Assembly: GCA_041736705.1 (NCBI GenBank)
Contig: JBGSTC010000026.1
Location: forward strand, 1 to 64,000
Length of the DNA stretch: 64,000 nt
Reading direction: 5' to 3'
DNA from: GWE2-51-13 sp041736705
GTDB taxonomy: Bacteria; Bacillota_I; Bacilli_A; Erysipelotrichales; Erysipelotrichaceae
Shown here: in pieces, positions 8,031 through 16,673 of the stretch
Layout: every line of letters starts with the position of its first letter
Position numbering within the stretch: the first letter of the stretch is position 1
Made by a program: the position numbers and the translations under genes
Notes under the pieces: generated by a model
Told to the model about the DNA's origin: nothing
The model's input: only the letters and a program-made list of their open reading frames with translations
The model's database searches: none

Positions 8031-9362
8031 CTATTTCTTTACGATGAATCGTTTATATTTGGATCGGTCTTCCGGTAAAGGTAGGATTGTCATCGTCACA
8101 ACGACTTCGCTCCGGATATTGAATTCTCTAAGTTCATCCTCGACCCTCAGTTTGACTTTGCTTGCGATCGTCATTTGATCTTCATCGGCATCGGGCAGTG
8201 TTTCGATCTTGATTTCCATGTCTCCGTCTTTGGTTTGATGTACCTGATACTCACGGATGTCATCGGTCGCGGTGATGATCCACCGACTGATCAAATCGGG
8301 GAACATGGGGATTCTACGATCATCTAAGGTCATGAAATAGAGAACGTCGTCGTTTCTGCCTAAAATCCGGTCGATCGTCCTGAAGTGGCTTCCGCACGGG
8401 CATTTATCCCCCAGCACGACCAAGTCGTTCATTTCATAGCGGATCAAGGGTTGGGCGGTATTGACCAAATTGGTGACGTACATATGTCTTGCGAGTTCAC
8501 CGGGCTTTTCGATCTTGTTTCCCTGTTCATCCGTCAGTTCCACGATCACGAGGTCTTCGTTGATGTGTAGATTGCCGTGGCTACAGGCACTGGCGATCTG
8601 CCCTTCCGAAGCTTGGTAGATCTCCACGACATTCGTACTAAACGCTCTTCTGAATCGTTCTTTCTCTTCTTTCTCGAGCACTTCCGCATAACAGACGATC
8701 TGCTTGAACTTCACTTTGATTTTGTCTTTGTGAGGAAGGAGGATCCGGAGTAGACTCGGGGGCGCCATGAGGATATTGATGCGCTTTGAATTCAGTTGAT
8801 CGATGATTTCATCGACCGGCGTCATGGTTGCGCAATAATGGAGATGGACCAAAGGGGAGTTGATGTCGTCGAACCCTTGTCCGAAGACACGCAGGCAAAA
8901 GAGGATGCGAAACGGAAGATGGCGCAGCGGGATTCCCCCTCGCGCTAGGAACACGAAGGGAAGTTTCTTCGTCAGTTCCTTGGGTGTCAGATAGACCCCT
9001 TTGTTTCCGCTGGTGCCGGAGGAAAGACCGACGACCACACGGTCCTGATAATAGCCCAGATAATCCTTTGCGAGTTCCTTTTGAACCGCGAATGCTTTGA
9101 CGTCTTCAAGTTTCACGCCAATCGTGTTGAGTCGGTCGAAATTCGACATCATGATTTCTTTATTGATCGGAGAAACGAAAACAAGATCCTCGAGGGTGCG
9201 AGGAATATGGGGTGAGAACCGTTCACGATAAAACGATGACTCTTTCACGCTGAGATCGATCAAGCGACGCAGTTGTTTCTCTTGATACGAACGGATCTGT
9301 TCGATCGTATGGAATTTCCGATGATAGAACAGACGGAAAGCGTCGATTAAGCCCGAACTCAT
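8031..9362 (-). CDS. CapK/PaaK-like adenylate-forming enzyme
   Basis: A 443-residue protein of the phenylacetate-CoA ligase-like branch (annotated in relatives as CapK or coenzyme F390 synthetase-related). Visible signs: the phosphate-binding loop GLSSGTSGNKGV at about 112-123, a domain with APPSLLRILL and EIYQASEGQIASACSHG in the AMP-binding core, and a CPCGSHF metal-type motif before the C-terminal lid domain. Such enzymes activate a carboxylic acid as acyl-AMP, then pass it to a thiol or other acceptor. It overlaps the membrane acyltransferase gene by 4 bases, so the pair is probably one pathway that makes an acylated product. Substrate unknown. Confidence 0.8.
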   Translation of the reverse strand: MSSGLIDAFRLFYHRKFHTIEQIRSYQEKQLRRLIDLSVKESSFYRERFSPHIPRTLEDLVFVSPINKEIMMSNFDRLNTIGVKLEDVKAFAVQKELAKDYLGYYQDRVVVGLSSGTSGNKGVYLTPKELTKKLPFVFLARGGIPLRHLPFRILFCLRVFGQGFDDINSPLVHLHYCATMTPVDEIIDQLNSKRINILMAPPSLLRILLPHKDKIKVKFKQIVCYAEVLEKEEKERFRRAFSTNVVEIYQASEGQIASACSHGNLHINEDLVIVELTDEQGNKIEKPGELARHMYVTNLVNTAQPLIRYEMNDLVVLGDKCPCGSHFRTIDRILGRNDDVLYFMTLDDRRIPMFPDLISRWIITATDDIREYQVHQTKDGDMEIKIETLPDADEDQMTIASKVKLRVEDELREFNIRSEVVVTMTILPLPEDRSKYKRFIVKK

Positions 9363-10591
9363 TGGAGTTTCCCTTCAAGTTTCTCTTGTTTCTCGCTCTT
9401 GCCGTATTTACGCAGGGTTTTCGCGATGAAATATTCGATGCCGTACTTGTAGTTCTTCTTTTCCCAAAGAATCAGCACAAAGCCCCAGAACACCGCGAGA
9501 CTCAAGCCGAACAGCAACGATCCGGCGATATCCAGCGAGAAGGTCGGGATGAAAATACGGATGATTCGCGCCACCATCGCGCTGAAGGTGCTTTCGATGA
9601 AGAAGATGCTTAACCCGGCGACCCCGAAGCGGGCGATGAACTTCGATCCGACGGATAACTTGTATTTGGGGTTTTGGATGTCATAATGCCATAAGGCAAA
9701 AAGGATCATCAGTTGGAATAAACCGAGTTGGGCGGTCATGATCGCGAACCAGATCGGATCGATCCCGCGTTGCAACATCGTATCAGGTAATACCAGGTAG
9801 GCGACGACACCGACCACAAACAATGCGATGCCGACCGGCAGAACATTCTTAACGACCCGCTTCCAGTCTTTTTGAGCCAACAGCATCGCGATCCACATCC
9901 CGATCAAGGCGAAAGAGAAATACGGGAAGATCGGGTTGTTTTTACTGACGAGCGGATTCAAAACGGAGAGAACTAGCCAGTTTTTGCTTTCATAGGCGTC
10001 GAGATAGATCGGATACAAGGGAATACGGATCAGAGAAACGACGAAGAACACGAGTCCCAGGATGAGATAGTGGGTCGGCGTGACTTTCTTCTTGAAGAGT
10101 TTCTCCATGCCCACAAACACCAAGCCCATCAATAGGACGTTGGTCCCCAACATGACCAAACTGTCGATATACCATAGACGCTCCATATTGGTGCCAATCA
10201 GCTTGCCGGTCGCGAACCATTCCACGAAAATGGAATTGTTCATACTGCGGCCGGTCATGTTGACGATGCCCGGACCGGTGAAGATAAAGTAGAGATAGGC
10301 GACGATTAGGATAAGCAGTGCGTTGATCGTGTTGTATCTCAGTAATTTGGCGTGGTCGTACCCCAACTGACGGCGCTTACGCAGATACTGGGTGGTATGC
10401 GCAACGGCGCTGACCATGGCGAAAACCCCCGCGAACATCAGCATCAATCCGATCACCGTCACGATGGGGGGAGGATTGTTTAAGTCCAGATCATACAGAC
10501 CTTCGAAATGATAGAACGCGGTGTGCATGGTCAAGAGTACGAAAATCCCCAGGCCGCGCAATACATCCAATCCCAGATAATTTTTCTTCAT
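9359..10591 (-). CDS. Polytopic membrane acyltransferase (HGSNAT/DUF1624-like)
   Basis: A 410-residue membrane protein with about ten helices. The N-terminus NYLGLDVLRGLGIFVLLTMH followed by TAFYHFEGL is typical of acyltransferase-3/HGSNAT-like enzymes, where a membrane His (here His23) takes part in acyl transfer across the membrane. The C-terminus is a basic tail (RKYGKSEKQEKLEGKL). It is first in a two-gene unit with the CapK-like enzyme, overlapping by 4 bases. I infer modification of a lipid, glycan or wall component, with the partner activating the acid. Exact family assignment is uncertain. Confidence 0.7.
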   Translation of the reverse strand: MKKNYLGLDVLRGLGIFVLLTMHTAFYHFEGLYDLDLNNPPPIVTVIGLMLMFAGVFAMVSAVAHTTQYLRKRRQLGYDHAKLLRYNTINALLILIVAYLYFIFTGPGIVNMTGRSMNNSIFVEWFATGKLIGTNMERLWYIDSLVMLGTNVLLMGLVFVGMEKLFKKKVTPTHYLILGLVFFVVSLIRIPLYPIYLDAYESKNWLVLSVLNPLVSKNNPIFPYFSFALIGMWIAMLLAQKDWKRVVKNVLPVGIALFVVGVVAYLVLPDTMLQRGIDPIWFAIMTAQLGLFQLMILFALWHYDIQNPKYKLSVGSKFIARFGVAGLSIFFIESTFSAMVARIIRIFIPTFSLDIAGSLLFGLSLAVFWGFVLILWEKKNYKYGIEYFIAKTLRKYGKSEKQEKLEGKLQ

Positions 10592-10924
10592 CGGAATTTC
10601 CCCTTGTGTTGATTTAAGAATACCTAAATGATGTGAGAATTGAGAGAAAACGATGCAACTCTTATGATTTCACTGCATAAATCGATTATCTCTATTCAGT
10701 CCTTCGTAATCAATGAAGTAATTTCGTGAATTTCACTTAAGCAATTTCGCTGATATCACTTAAGGATTTTCGTTTTTAAGTACTCAACTATCGATAGTGA
10801 TTGTTTTTGGTCGATTCGACACTCCATATACCCCCGACTACATCCATAGTATACCATTTCCGATGATGTCGTTTCCCGACTTCTTCAATCCAATGAAACA
10901 TCGGTCTGAGTCACGAAAACACGG
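10592..10924. other. Intergenic region with tandem 23-bp repeat
   Basis: No gene seen. It holds the upstream region of the acyltransferase gene and the 3' side of the DUF1576 gene. Two imperfect direct repeats of 23 bases (10720-10742 and 10743-10765) share AATTTCG and CACTTAAG, followed by a partial third copy (ATTTTCG, 10766-10772). They may bind a regulator. Confidence 0.6.
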
Positions 10925-12196
10925 CTACGATTTCTTTTCCGTCGAAGATGATGCATCGCTTTTCGTAAACATCCCGATGATCGGGAGGAGGACCGCGGCG
11001 ACCAATCCCGCCGAGAATCCGTTATTGTAGAGGTTGAATCCGCCATGGAGATACCCGACATTCAACACGACGGAAGAATGGACGAACCCGGCGACAACGC
11101 CCCATGGCCATCCGAACTTCCCTGCGATCGGAGCCAAGGCCGTTCCGAACAAGGCGGCTAACTGAATGGAAGGGTCGTTGATCGAGAAGACTTTGAGAAG
11201 AGAACCAAGAAGGACGCCGAGAAAGATCGGAAGGATGTTTTTTGGATGTTTCCCGAACGCCCCGAAACCGGCGACCGTAAAGATCCCCCCGATGGTCGGT
11301 CCGTTCAAATCCCCTTGGATAATAAGGATATAGACCACCGAAATCAATCCGACCAAGCCCATGTTGATGAGGGTCACACCATAACCTTCAAGTTGGATGA
11401 AGTCGCTCATCAGTTTCCCGGAATGGTCCAGGATTTTCCGATAGTTTCTAAACGAGTTGTTGTTGATGATGAAGCCAAATAACAGAATCGAAGTAAACAA
11501 AGCCACAAGATAAATACCTAAGAGAAGATTGTTGCCGGTCGTCCAGATGAGTTTCGGTGTGGGGACGTAGCCGAACGAGCGAAGGATCGAAACGAACACC
11601 AGTCCGGTCATCCCGACGACGAATCCGATGTTGTAGAGATTGTATCCCTGATGGACGTTGATGAGCGAGACGGCGAGGGGGTAGATCAAGAAGCCAAGGA
11701 GGATGCCGGAAAACAAGGCCAATGGAAGACTGATCATCAAGGAAAGGCTACTCCCGAACGCAATCTCGGAAATCGCCGGCGCCATGGCCGTCCCGAACAA
11801 GGCGGCGACCAGGAATTTATTGAACTTTTCCTTCTTGAAGATCGAATAGCCATAAACCCCTAGAAGAATCGGCCACACATTGAACAGGTTTTTTCCGAAG
11901 AACGCAAATCCAGCGATTGTAAAAAGAGCGGCGATCAACGGTCCGTTCATTGCTTGTTTTAGTAAAGACAACAATAAGAGGAGCACAAGGAGAACCAGCC
12001 CGGAGTTCACGAATGCCGCGCCCATGTTTCCAAGTCCAATGTAGTCGCTAATCAGGCTCGAGGGTTGGGTGAGGATGGATTTCAACCCATTCATAATCTC
12101 CGTCCCGCTATTTTGGGAGAAGCCGAAAAGGATCAGTGCGAACGCCACACCGATCATCAGTCCGTATTTGGGGTCAATCTTGATTTTACTCTTCAT
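10925..12196 (-). CDS. DUF1576 polytopic membrane protein
   Basis: A 423-residue membrane protein with about 12 hydrophobic segments and no soluble domain, recognised as DUF1576 type. The protein is an internal duplication: the first half has SDYIGLGNMG, MNGPLIAALFTIAGFAFFGK and ALFGTAMAPAISE, and the second half repeats SDFIQLEGYG, LNGPTIGGIFTVAGFGAFGK and ALFGTALAPIAGK. Each half ends with a GYNLYN or GFNLYN motif. Such paired repeats are usual in secondary transporters, so a transport role is inferred; the substrate is unknown. SD GGAGGAACC precedes the ATG. It appears to be transcribed alone. Confidence 0.8.
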   Translation of the reverse strand: MKSKIKIDPKYGLMIGVAFALILFGFSQNSGTEIMNGLKSILTQPSSLISDYIGLGNMGAAFVNSGLVLLVLLLLLSLLKQAMNGPLIAALFTIAGFAFFGKNLFNVWPILLGVYGYSIFKKEKFNKFLVAALFGTAMAPAISEIAFGSSLSLMISLPLALFSGILLGFLIYPLAVSLINVHQGYNLYNIGFVVGMTGLVFVSILRSFGYVPTPKLIWTTGNNLLLGIYLVALFTSILLFGFIINNNSFRNYRKILDHSGKLMSDFIQLEGYGVTLINMGLVGLISVVYILIIQGDLNGPTIGGIFTVAGFGAFGKHPKNILPIFLGVLLGSLLKVFSINDPSIQLAALFGTALAPIAGKFGWPWGVVAGFVHSSVVLNVGYLHGGFNLYNNGFSAGLVAAVLLPIIGMFTKSDASSSTEKKS

Positions 12197-12636
12197 GGTT
12201 CCTCCGTGAAGACGATTCCGTCATGTGAGTGGGGGGTGGATGTATTGGTGGTGAAAAAAATATCGTTGAAAACGACGATCTAGCAGTGTATCGATGCGAA
12301 GGGAAGAAGAATGATGACATGTGTCGCATCCGATGAACAAGGCGACCCTTGGGCTTATTTTAGCATGATTCCGTAATCATCCGCATTAGGGATACAATAA
12401 AGAAAACAACGAATTAATGCACTAGAACGAAGCAAGGTTGGATGGATTATCTGACAAGGAAAGTAAAGTGTGATAATGATCAAATCGTTCTATCATAGCC
12501 TTTTCGTCGCTTCATTCTCTCTGTACATCGCAATATTTTGAATTCAATCAACAAGAAAGTCAAATCGCTTGTTTCCGCGACGTAAACCACTACAATAGAG
12601 ATACAATCCTTAAAAGGGGAATCAGGAGTCAATCAT
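12197..12636. other. Intergenic region between DUF1576 and heliorhodopsin genes
   Basis: A 440-base divergent spacer. A minus-strand extended -10 (TGC-TAAAAT, 12357-12362) would give the DUF1576 gene a leader of about 150 bases. A plus-strand promoter precedes the heliorhodopsin. No RNA gene or riboswitch fold that I recognise. Confidence 0.5.
12569..12596 (+). promoter_or_regulatory. Promoter of the heliorhodopsin gene
   Basis: TTGTTT (12569-12574), 16 bases, TACAAT (12591-12596); a second TACAAT lies 12 bases on. The SD AGGAG precedes the ATG at 12637. Confidence 0.55.
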
Positions 12637-13422
12637 ATGAAGAAAGTCATCGATTTTAAATCACTACGTAAATTCAATCTGATCATGGGGAGTCTGCATT
12701 TCGTCCAAGGAAGCCTGATGTTGTTTTTCGCCCTCACCATCGAGAAGATCGCGAATTTCAAAACACCGATCCTATCCTATTACCTCTCTTTCGATCCCGT
12801 CCAGATGCGTTTGGTCACCTTACCCGGAAAGATCGGGGACATGCCTTTCGCCATCGCCGTATCTTCCTTCCTCTTTCTCTCCGCTTTGGCCCACTTCATC
12901 ATCGTCTATCCTAGAACCAACAAGATCTACAACGCCGACTTGGCGAAAGGGATCAACCGTTTCCGTTGGCATGAATACGCATTGAGTTCTTCGGTGATGA
13001 TCGTGTTGATCGCCCAGTTGTTCGGTGTCTACGACATCGGCGCCTTGATCGCCATCTTCTTCCTGAACGCCTCGATGAACTGGTTCGGCTTGTTGATGGA
13101 AGAAATCAACCAGTTCAAGAAAAAGACCGACTGGTCGGCCTTCATCTTCGGTTCCGTCGCCGGGATCGGACCGTGGATCATCATTCTCCTCTACGCCTTC
13201 GGGAATGCGAACCCTGCGGAAGTCCCTTGGTTCGTCTATGCGATCGTAGGTTCCTACTTCGTCTTCTTCAACCTCTTCCCCATCAACATGATCCTTCAGT
13301 ACTTGAAGGTCGGGAAATGGAAGAACTACCTGTACGGGGAACGTACGTACATCGTCTTGAGTTTGGTTGCGAAATCCGTGTTGGCCTGGTTGGTCTTCTC
13401 GGGTGTCATGCAACCGATGTAA
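12637..13422 (+). CDS. Heliorhodopsin
   Basis: A 261-residue seven-helix membrane protein of the heliorhodopsin family, which binds retinal and lies in the membrane with its N-terminus inside, opposite to type 1 rhodopsins. Evidence: RKFNLIMGSLHFVQGSLML in the first helix, RWHEYALSSSVMIVLIAQ in the third with the likely counterion Glu113, FFLNASMNWFGLLMEEIN in the fourth, YFVFFNLFPINMILQYL, and SLVAKSVLAWLVFSG in the seventh with the Schiff-base Lys246. Length matches the family (about 250). It stands alone with its own promoter and strong terminator; no retinal-synthesis gene is in the window. Light sensing or membrane enzyme regulation are proposed roles in the family; here unknown. Confidence 0.93.
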   Translation: MKKVIDFKSLRKFNLIMGSLHFVQGSLMLFFALTIEKIANFKTPILSYYLSFDPVQMRLVTLPGKIGDMPFAIAVSSFLFLSALAHFIIVYPRTNKIYNADLAKGINRFRWHEYALSSSVMIVLIAQLFGVYDIGALIAIFFLNASMNWFGLLMEEINQFKKKTDWSAFIFGSVAGIGPWIIILLYAFGNANPAEVPWFVYAIVGSYFVFFNLFPINMILQYLKVGKWKNYLYGERTYIVLSLVAKSVLAWLVFSGVMQPM

Positions 13423-13435
13423 TCGGAATACGTCA

Positions 13436-13460
13436 AAGGACGCTCGCGCGTCCTTTTTTT
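13436..13460 (+). terminator. Rho-independent terminator after heliorhodopsin gene
   Basis: Stem AAGGACGC/GCGTCCTT (13436-13443, 13448-13455), loop TCGC, and a T-run to 13460. It lies between convergent genes and may partly serve the minus-strand epimerase gene. Confidence 0.9.
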
Positions 13461-14481
13461 ATAGGTTCTCCATCAGGTTTTCCGTCGCTTCTTTGTATCG
13501 GTTGATCAGTTTATCGCACCAAACATCGAAAGCGGCGTCTTCCTGTTTCAATTCGGGATGTTCTTCCATGTAATCGAGGTAGAGTTTCAACCCTGCCTGA
13601 ATGTCGATCTTACAGGTAAAGTCAGGAAACATTTCTTTGATCTTGCGTGTATCGTAGAGGCAGGAGAAATGCTTGTCCCCTTGGATCGAGGTCAATAAGT
13701 CATAGGCTGTGGATTTCGCCAGGATGTCGCTGGGGATATAGACTGGTCGATATTCGACCTTGAGAAGTTTGGCCAATTCCAGGTAGATGTCATCCCAGGT
13801 ATGGGCGTTGTCGCACATGATCTGGTAGGTTTGTCCGATGGTTTTGCGATTGGCGACCAATCCCACAAAGCCTTTCGCGAAATCTTGCGCATGGGTGCTG
13901 ACCCAGACGGATTGGCCTTCCCCGTGGATGATGACTTCCTTGCCTTTTTGCATGCGGTCGATCACCGACCAACAGGTTTTCCCTTTGATGCTTACGGGAA
14001 TCCGGTCTTCCCCATAGGTTTGGGATGGACGGACGATCGTCACCGGGAAACCCTCGTTTTGATAGGCCTCGAGAAAGACTTTCTCGCAGGCTTCTTTGTT
14101 TCGCCCGTACTCGCTATACTCATTCCCTTGCGGGGAAGTCTCGCTTAATAACAAATGTCCTTCATGGTTCAGTGTCGCGACCGTGCTGATGAAGATGAAT
14201 TGATCGGTCTTCTTGCGGAAGAGCTCGATGTTTTGTCTTGCCTGGTCCGGTGTGAAGAGGACGAAGTTGATGACGCTGTCGAACCGATGGTTTTGGATCG
14301 CCGCCTCGACCTGGTCTTTTTGGTTGATGTCCGCGATCAACACGGAAACGTTCTGAGGAAGCTGGTCGTTCTTTCTTCCCCGGTTCATCACATACACATC
14401 GCATAAGGGATCCTGGGCGAAATGACGGGTGATCCAGGAAGAGATCGTCCCCGTACCGCCGATGATCAATATTTTTTTCAT
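13459..14481 (-). CDS. NAD-dependent epimerase/dehydratase (extended SDR)
   Basis: A 340-residue Rossmann protein. The nucleotide loop GGTGTISSWITRHF is at residues 8-21 and the catalytic YxxxK is in YSEYGRNKEACEKVF, with the Thr/Ser of ISTVATL before it. A C-terminal substrate domain follows (MCDNAHTWDDIYLELAKLL). It resembles sugar-nucleotide epimerases and chloroplast mRNA-binding-like SDRs; the substrate cannot be told. It is a single gene convergent with the heliorhodopsin gene, with its 3' end in the shared terminator. Confidence 0.85.
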   Translation of the reverse strand: MKKILIIGGTGTISSWITRHFAQDPLCDVYVMNRGRKNDQLPQNVSVLIADINQKDQVEAAIQNHRFDSVINFVLFTPDQARQNIELFRKKTDQFIFISTVATLNHEGHLLLSETSPQGNEYSEYGRNKEACEKVFLEAYQNEGFPVTIVRPSQTYGEDRIPVSIKGKTCWSVIDRMQKGKEVIIHGEGQSVWVSTHAQDFAKGFVGLVANRKTIGQTYQIMCDNAHTWDDIYLELAKLLKVEYRPVYIPSDILAKSTAYDLLTSIQGDKHFSCLYDTRKIKEMFPDFTCKIDIQAGLKLYLDYMEEHPELKQEDAAFDVWCDKLINRYKEATENLMENL

Positions 14482-14524
14482 GTCTGTACCTCGCTACTTC
14501 TACTTTACCAAATTTCCGTCGCGA

Positions 14525-16018
14525 TTACTTGATTTCGCCCGAATTCGTCGGCAGATCGTCGGTTGAGCGGTAGGCATCCTTGAAGGTGACGGTGATCCAC
14601 GTTCCGACGCCGTAGCGGCTATTGATTTCGAATTTCCCGTCATGTTTCTCCACGATCGATTTCGCGATCGACAAGCCCAGTCCCGTCCCTTTCGCCTTGA
14701 TGTCCTTCGTCGTATCCCCGCGATAGAACCGGTCGAAGACATGCTGGATCGTTTCTTCCTTCATCCCGACCCCGTTGTCCTGCACCATGATGGAGACATC
14801 TTGGTTTTCATGCGACACTTTGATCCGGATGACTTCGTCGGTAGCGGAATATTTACTCGCATTGTCCAATAAAATGCGCAGTACTTGTTTGATCAGTTGT
14901 TTGTCGGCGAACATCCCGGTAGGCTGGGTCGGTGTGAACACATAAGGATGGGTCGAATCGATCAGACGGGCTTCTTTCACGACACCTTGGATCAGTTGGT
15001 CGACATCGAACACCTCTTTCTGAAGCAATAAGGTATCGCTGTCCCCACGGGCTAGAAACAACAGTTGTTCAATCAGGTTCTTCATGTGCTGCGATTCGTC
15101 TTTGATGGCATCGATGGCTTCCTGTGCCGTCTTCGGGTCGTCCTTCCCCCAACGGTCCAACAAGTTCGCATACCCTTGGATGATCGCGATCGGCGTCCTG
15201 AGTTCATGCGAGGCATCGGAAACGAAGCGTGTCTGCGATTGATAGGCATCTTTCATGCGGATCAACAGATCGTTGATCGCATTGGTCAAAGCATCGAGTT
15301 CTTTCTGTTGATTTTGGACCAACACCGGTTTATCGAGTTGGGTGACATCCAGTTGCTTCAACACCCCCGCAAAGCCTTCGATCTCCGAACTCCGTTTCGC
15401 CAACGATACGTTCGACAATTCGTTTTGAAGCTTCACCGCCGAATCCGTCAACTGGGCTAACGGTTGCAAGGCATCGTTCACTAAACCGAAGTTCGAAACG
15501 ATCCGGATCAAAAGAAAGAGGAATTGAATCCCGAAAAGGATCGCCAGAATCTGCAGAAGTTGGATGATGTTGGATTGAAGAGGATAGCGTATGAGAAGGT
15601 TGGAATTGCGGTAGGGGACAAGAAGCTGATATTCGCTCGTCATCACCCGCGTGATCCAATTGGGTTCCGTCTTCGGAATGAACCAAGTGCGCTCCGCGTT
15701 TTCGATCGGCAACATCCAGGCAAGCAAAGGACTCTCCTGCGGGTCTTCCGAACCGTCCACGATCAAAAAGGAATACCCAAGGATTTGGGTCCCTTCATCG
15801 ATTTCACTTGAGACCGCTGGATTTCTCAATAACGCTTCCGCATTCTGCTCGATCTTGACGGTCTGATACGAAACGATCAGACTGAACATCAGGAGTTGCG
15901 AAAGGAAAATGAAACTCAGGTTTTGCGAAAACATCGCCAGGTTCATCTTCAACGCCAGCGATTTTTTCGTCGGATTCTGTCTGACCCGATTCTGTGTCTT
16001 ACTCATCTTTGATGACAT
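14525..16018 (-). CDS. Sensor histidine kinase (ArlS-like)
   Basis: A 497-residue membrane sensor. One membrane segment at about residues 33-52 and a second at about 150-172 enclose an extracellular sensing region of about 100 residues; a HAMP-like linker follows. The phospho-acceptor box is FVSDASHELRTPIAIIQGY (His near residue 275). The ATPase domain has the N box LRILLDNASKYS, G1 VQDNGVGM and G2 GTGLGLSIAKSI. It overlaps the response regulator gene by about 20 bases and is the last gene of a DUF4342-regulator-kinase operon. Gene pairing and domain order resemble ArlRS/CovS-type systems. Signal unknown. Confidence 0.92.
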   Translation of the reverse strand: MSSKMSKTQNRVRQNPTKKSLALKMNLAMFSQNLSFIFLSQLLMFSLIVSYQTVKIEQNAEALLRNPAVSSEIDEGTQILGYSFLIVDGSEDPQESPLLAWMLPIENAERTWFIPKTEPNWITRVMTSEYQLLVPYRNSNLLIRYPLQSNIIQLLQILAILFGIQFLFLLIRIVSNFGLVNDALQPLAQLTDSAVKLQNELSNVSLAKRSSEIEGFAGVLKQLDVTQLDKPVLVQNQQKELDALTNAINDLLIRMKDAYQSQTRFVSDASHELRTPIAIIQGYANLLDRWGKDDPKTAQEAIDAIKDESQHMKNLIEQLLFLARGDSDTLLLQKEVFDVDQLIQGVVKEARLIDSTHPYVFTPTQPTGMFADKQLIKQVLRILLDNASKYSATDEVIRIKVSHENQDVSIMVQDNGVGMKEETIQHVFDRFYRGDTTKDIKAKGTGLGLSIAKSIVEKHDGKFEINSRYGVGTWITVTFKDAYRSTDDLPTNSGEIK

Positions 16019-16673
16019 AGCCGACCCCGCGAACCGTATGGATCACGCTCATGTCCTCATCCTCGATCTTCACCCGTAAATGTCGGATATACACGTCGAC
16101 CGCGTTGGTCGTCCCGTCGTAACTGTAGCCCCACACCCGCTCCAACAGGTTTTCCCGGGTACAGACCTTGTTTTTGTTTTGGAGGAGGATGGTCAAGAGA
16201 TCGAATTCTTTCTTCGTGAGTTCGATTTCCTTCCCCCTCAGCGTCGCCTTGTATTTCTCCACGTCCACGATTAAGTCGTTGTGTGTCAATAAGGAGACCT
16301 GCGTCCGGTTTTGTTTGCGTAGCGCCATCCGTATGCGTGCCAGGAGTTCTTCGATCGCGAAAGGCTTGGTGATGTAATCGTCCGCCCCGGAATCCAAGCC
16401 CATGACTTTGTCGATGACATCGTCTTTCGCCGTCAACAGGATGACCGCGACGGAAGAGAACAACCTTAATCGACGCAAGACTTCGAATCCGTTGATCGAC
16501 GGAAGCATGATGTCGAGTAGAACCAAGTCGAAAGGACGGGTCTTGAGTAACTCAAGCCCGTCCCTTCCGTCAGCCGCGAGTTCGACCTCGTAGCCTTCGT
16601 GATTTAATTCAAGCTGGATAAAGCGAGCGATTTTCGATTCATCCTCAATGATTAGAATTCTTTCCATTGGCAT
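15999..16673 (-). CDS. OmpR-family response regulator (ArlR-like)
   Basis: A response regulator of about 225 residues. The receiver domain reads ILIIEDESKIARFIQLEL with acidic pocket residues, the phospho-acceptor Asp in LVLLDIMLP, and Lys in DDYITKPF. A C-terminal winged helix follows (LTKKEFDLLTILLQNKNKVCTRENLLERVWGY). The start is uncertain among clustered ATGs at 16679-16667; I chose 16673, six bases after AAGG. The 5' end overlaps the DUF4342 gene and the 3' end overlaps the kinase gene, so all three are coupled. Confidence 0.93.
   Translation of the reverse strand: MPMERILIIEDESKIARFIQLELNHEGYEVELAADGRDGLELLKTRPFDLVLLDIMLPSINGFEVLRRLRLFSSVAVILLTAKDDVIDKVMGLDSGADDYITKPFAIEELLARIRMALRKQNRTQVSLLTHNDLIVDVEKYKATLRGKEIELTKKEFDLLTILLQNKNKVCTRENLLERVWGYSYDGTTNAVDVYIRHLRVKIEDEDMSVIHTVRGVGYVIKDE

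Noticed and set aside
12637..13422. Type 1 (bacterio- or proteorhodopsin) identity
   Set aside because: The TM3 RWxEY and TM7 SLVAKSxLAW motifs and N-terminal RKFNLIMG fit heliorhodopsin; the type 1 D/T/E proton-pump motifs are not present.
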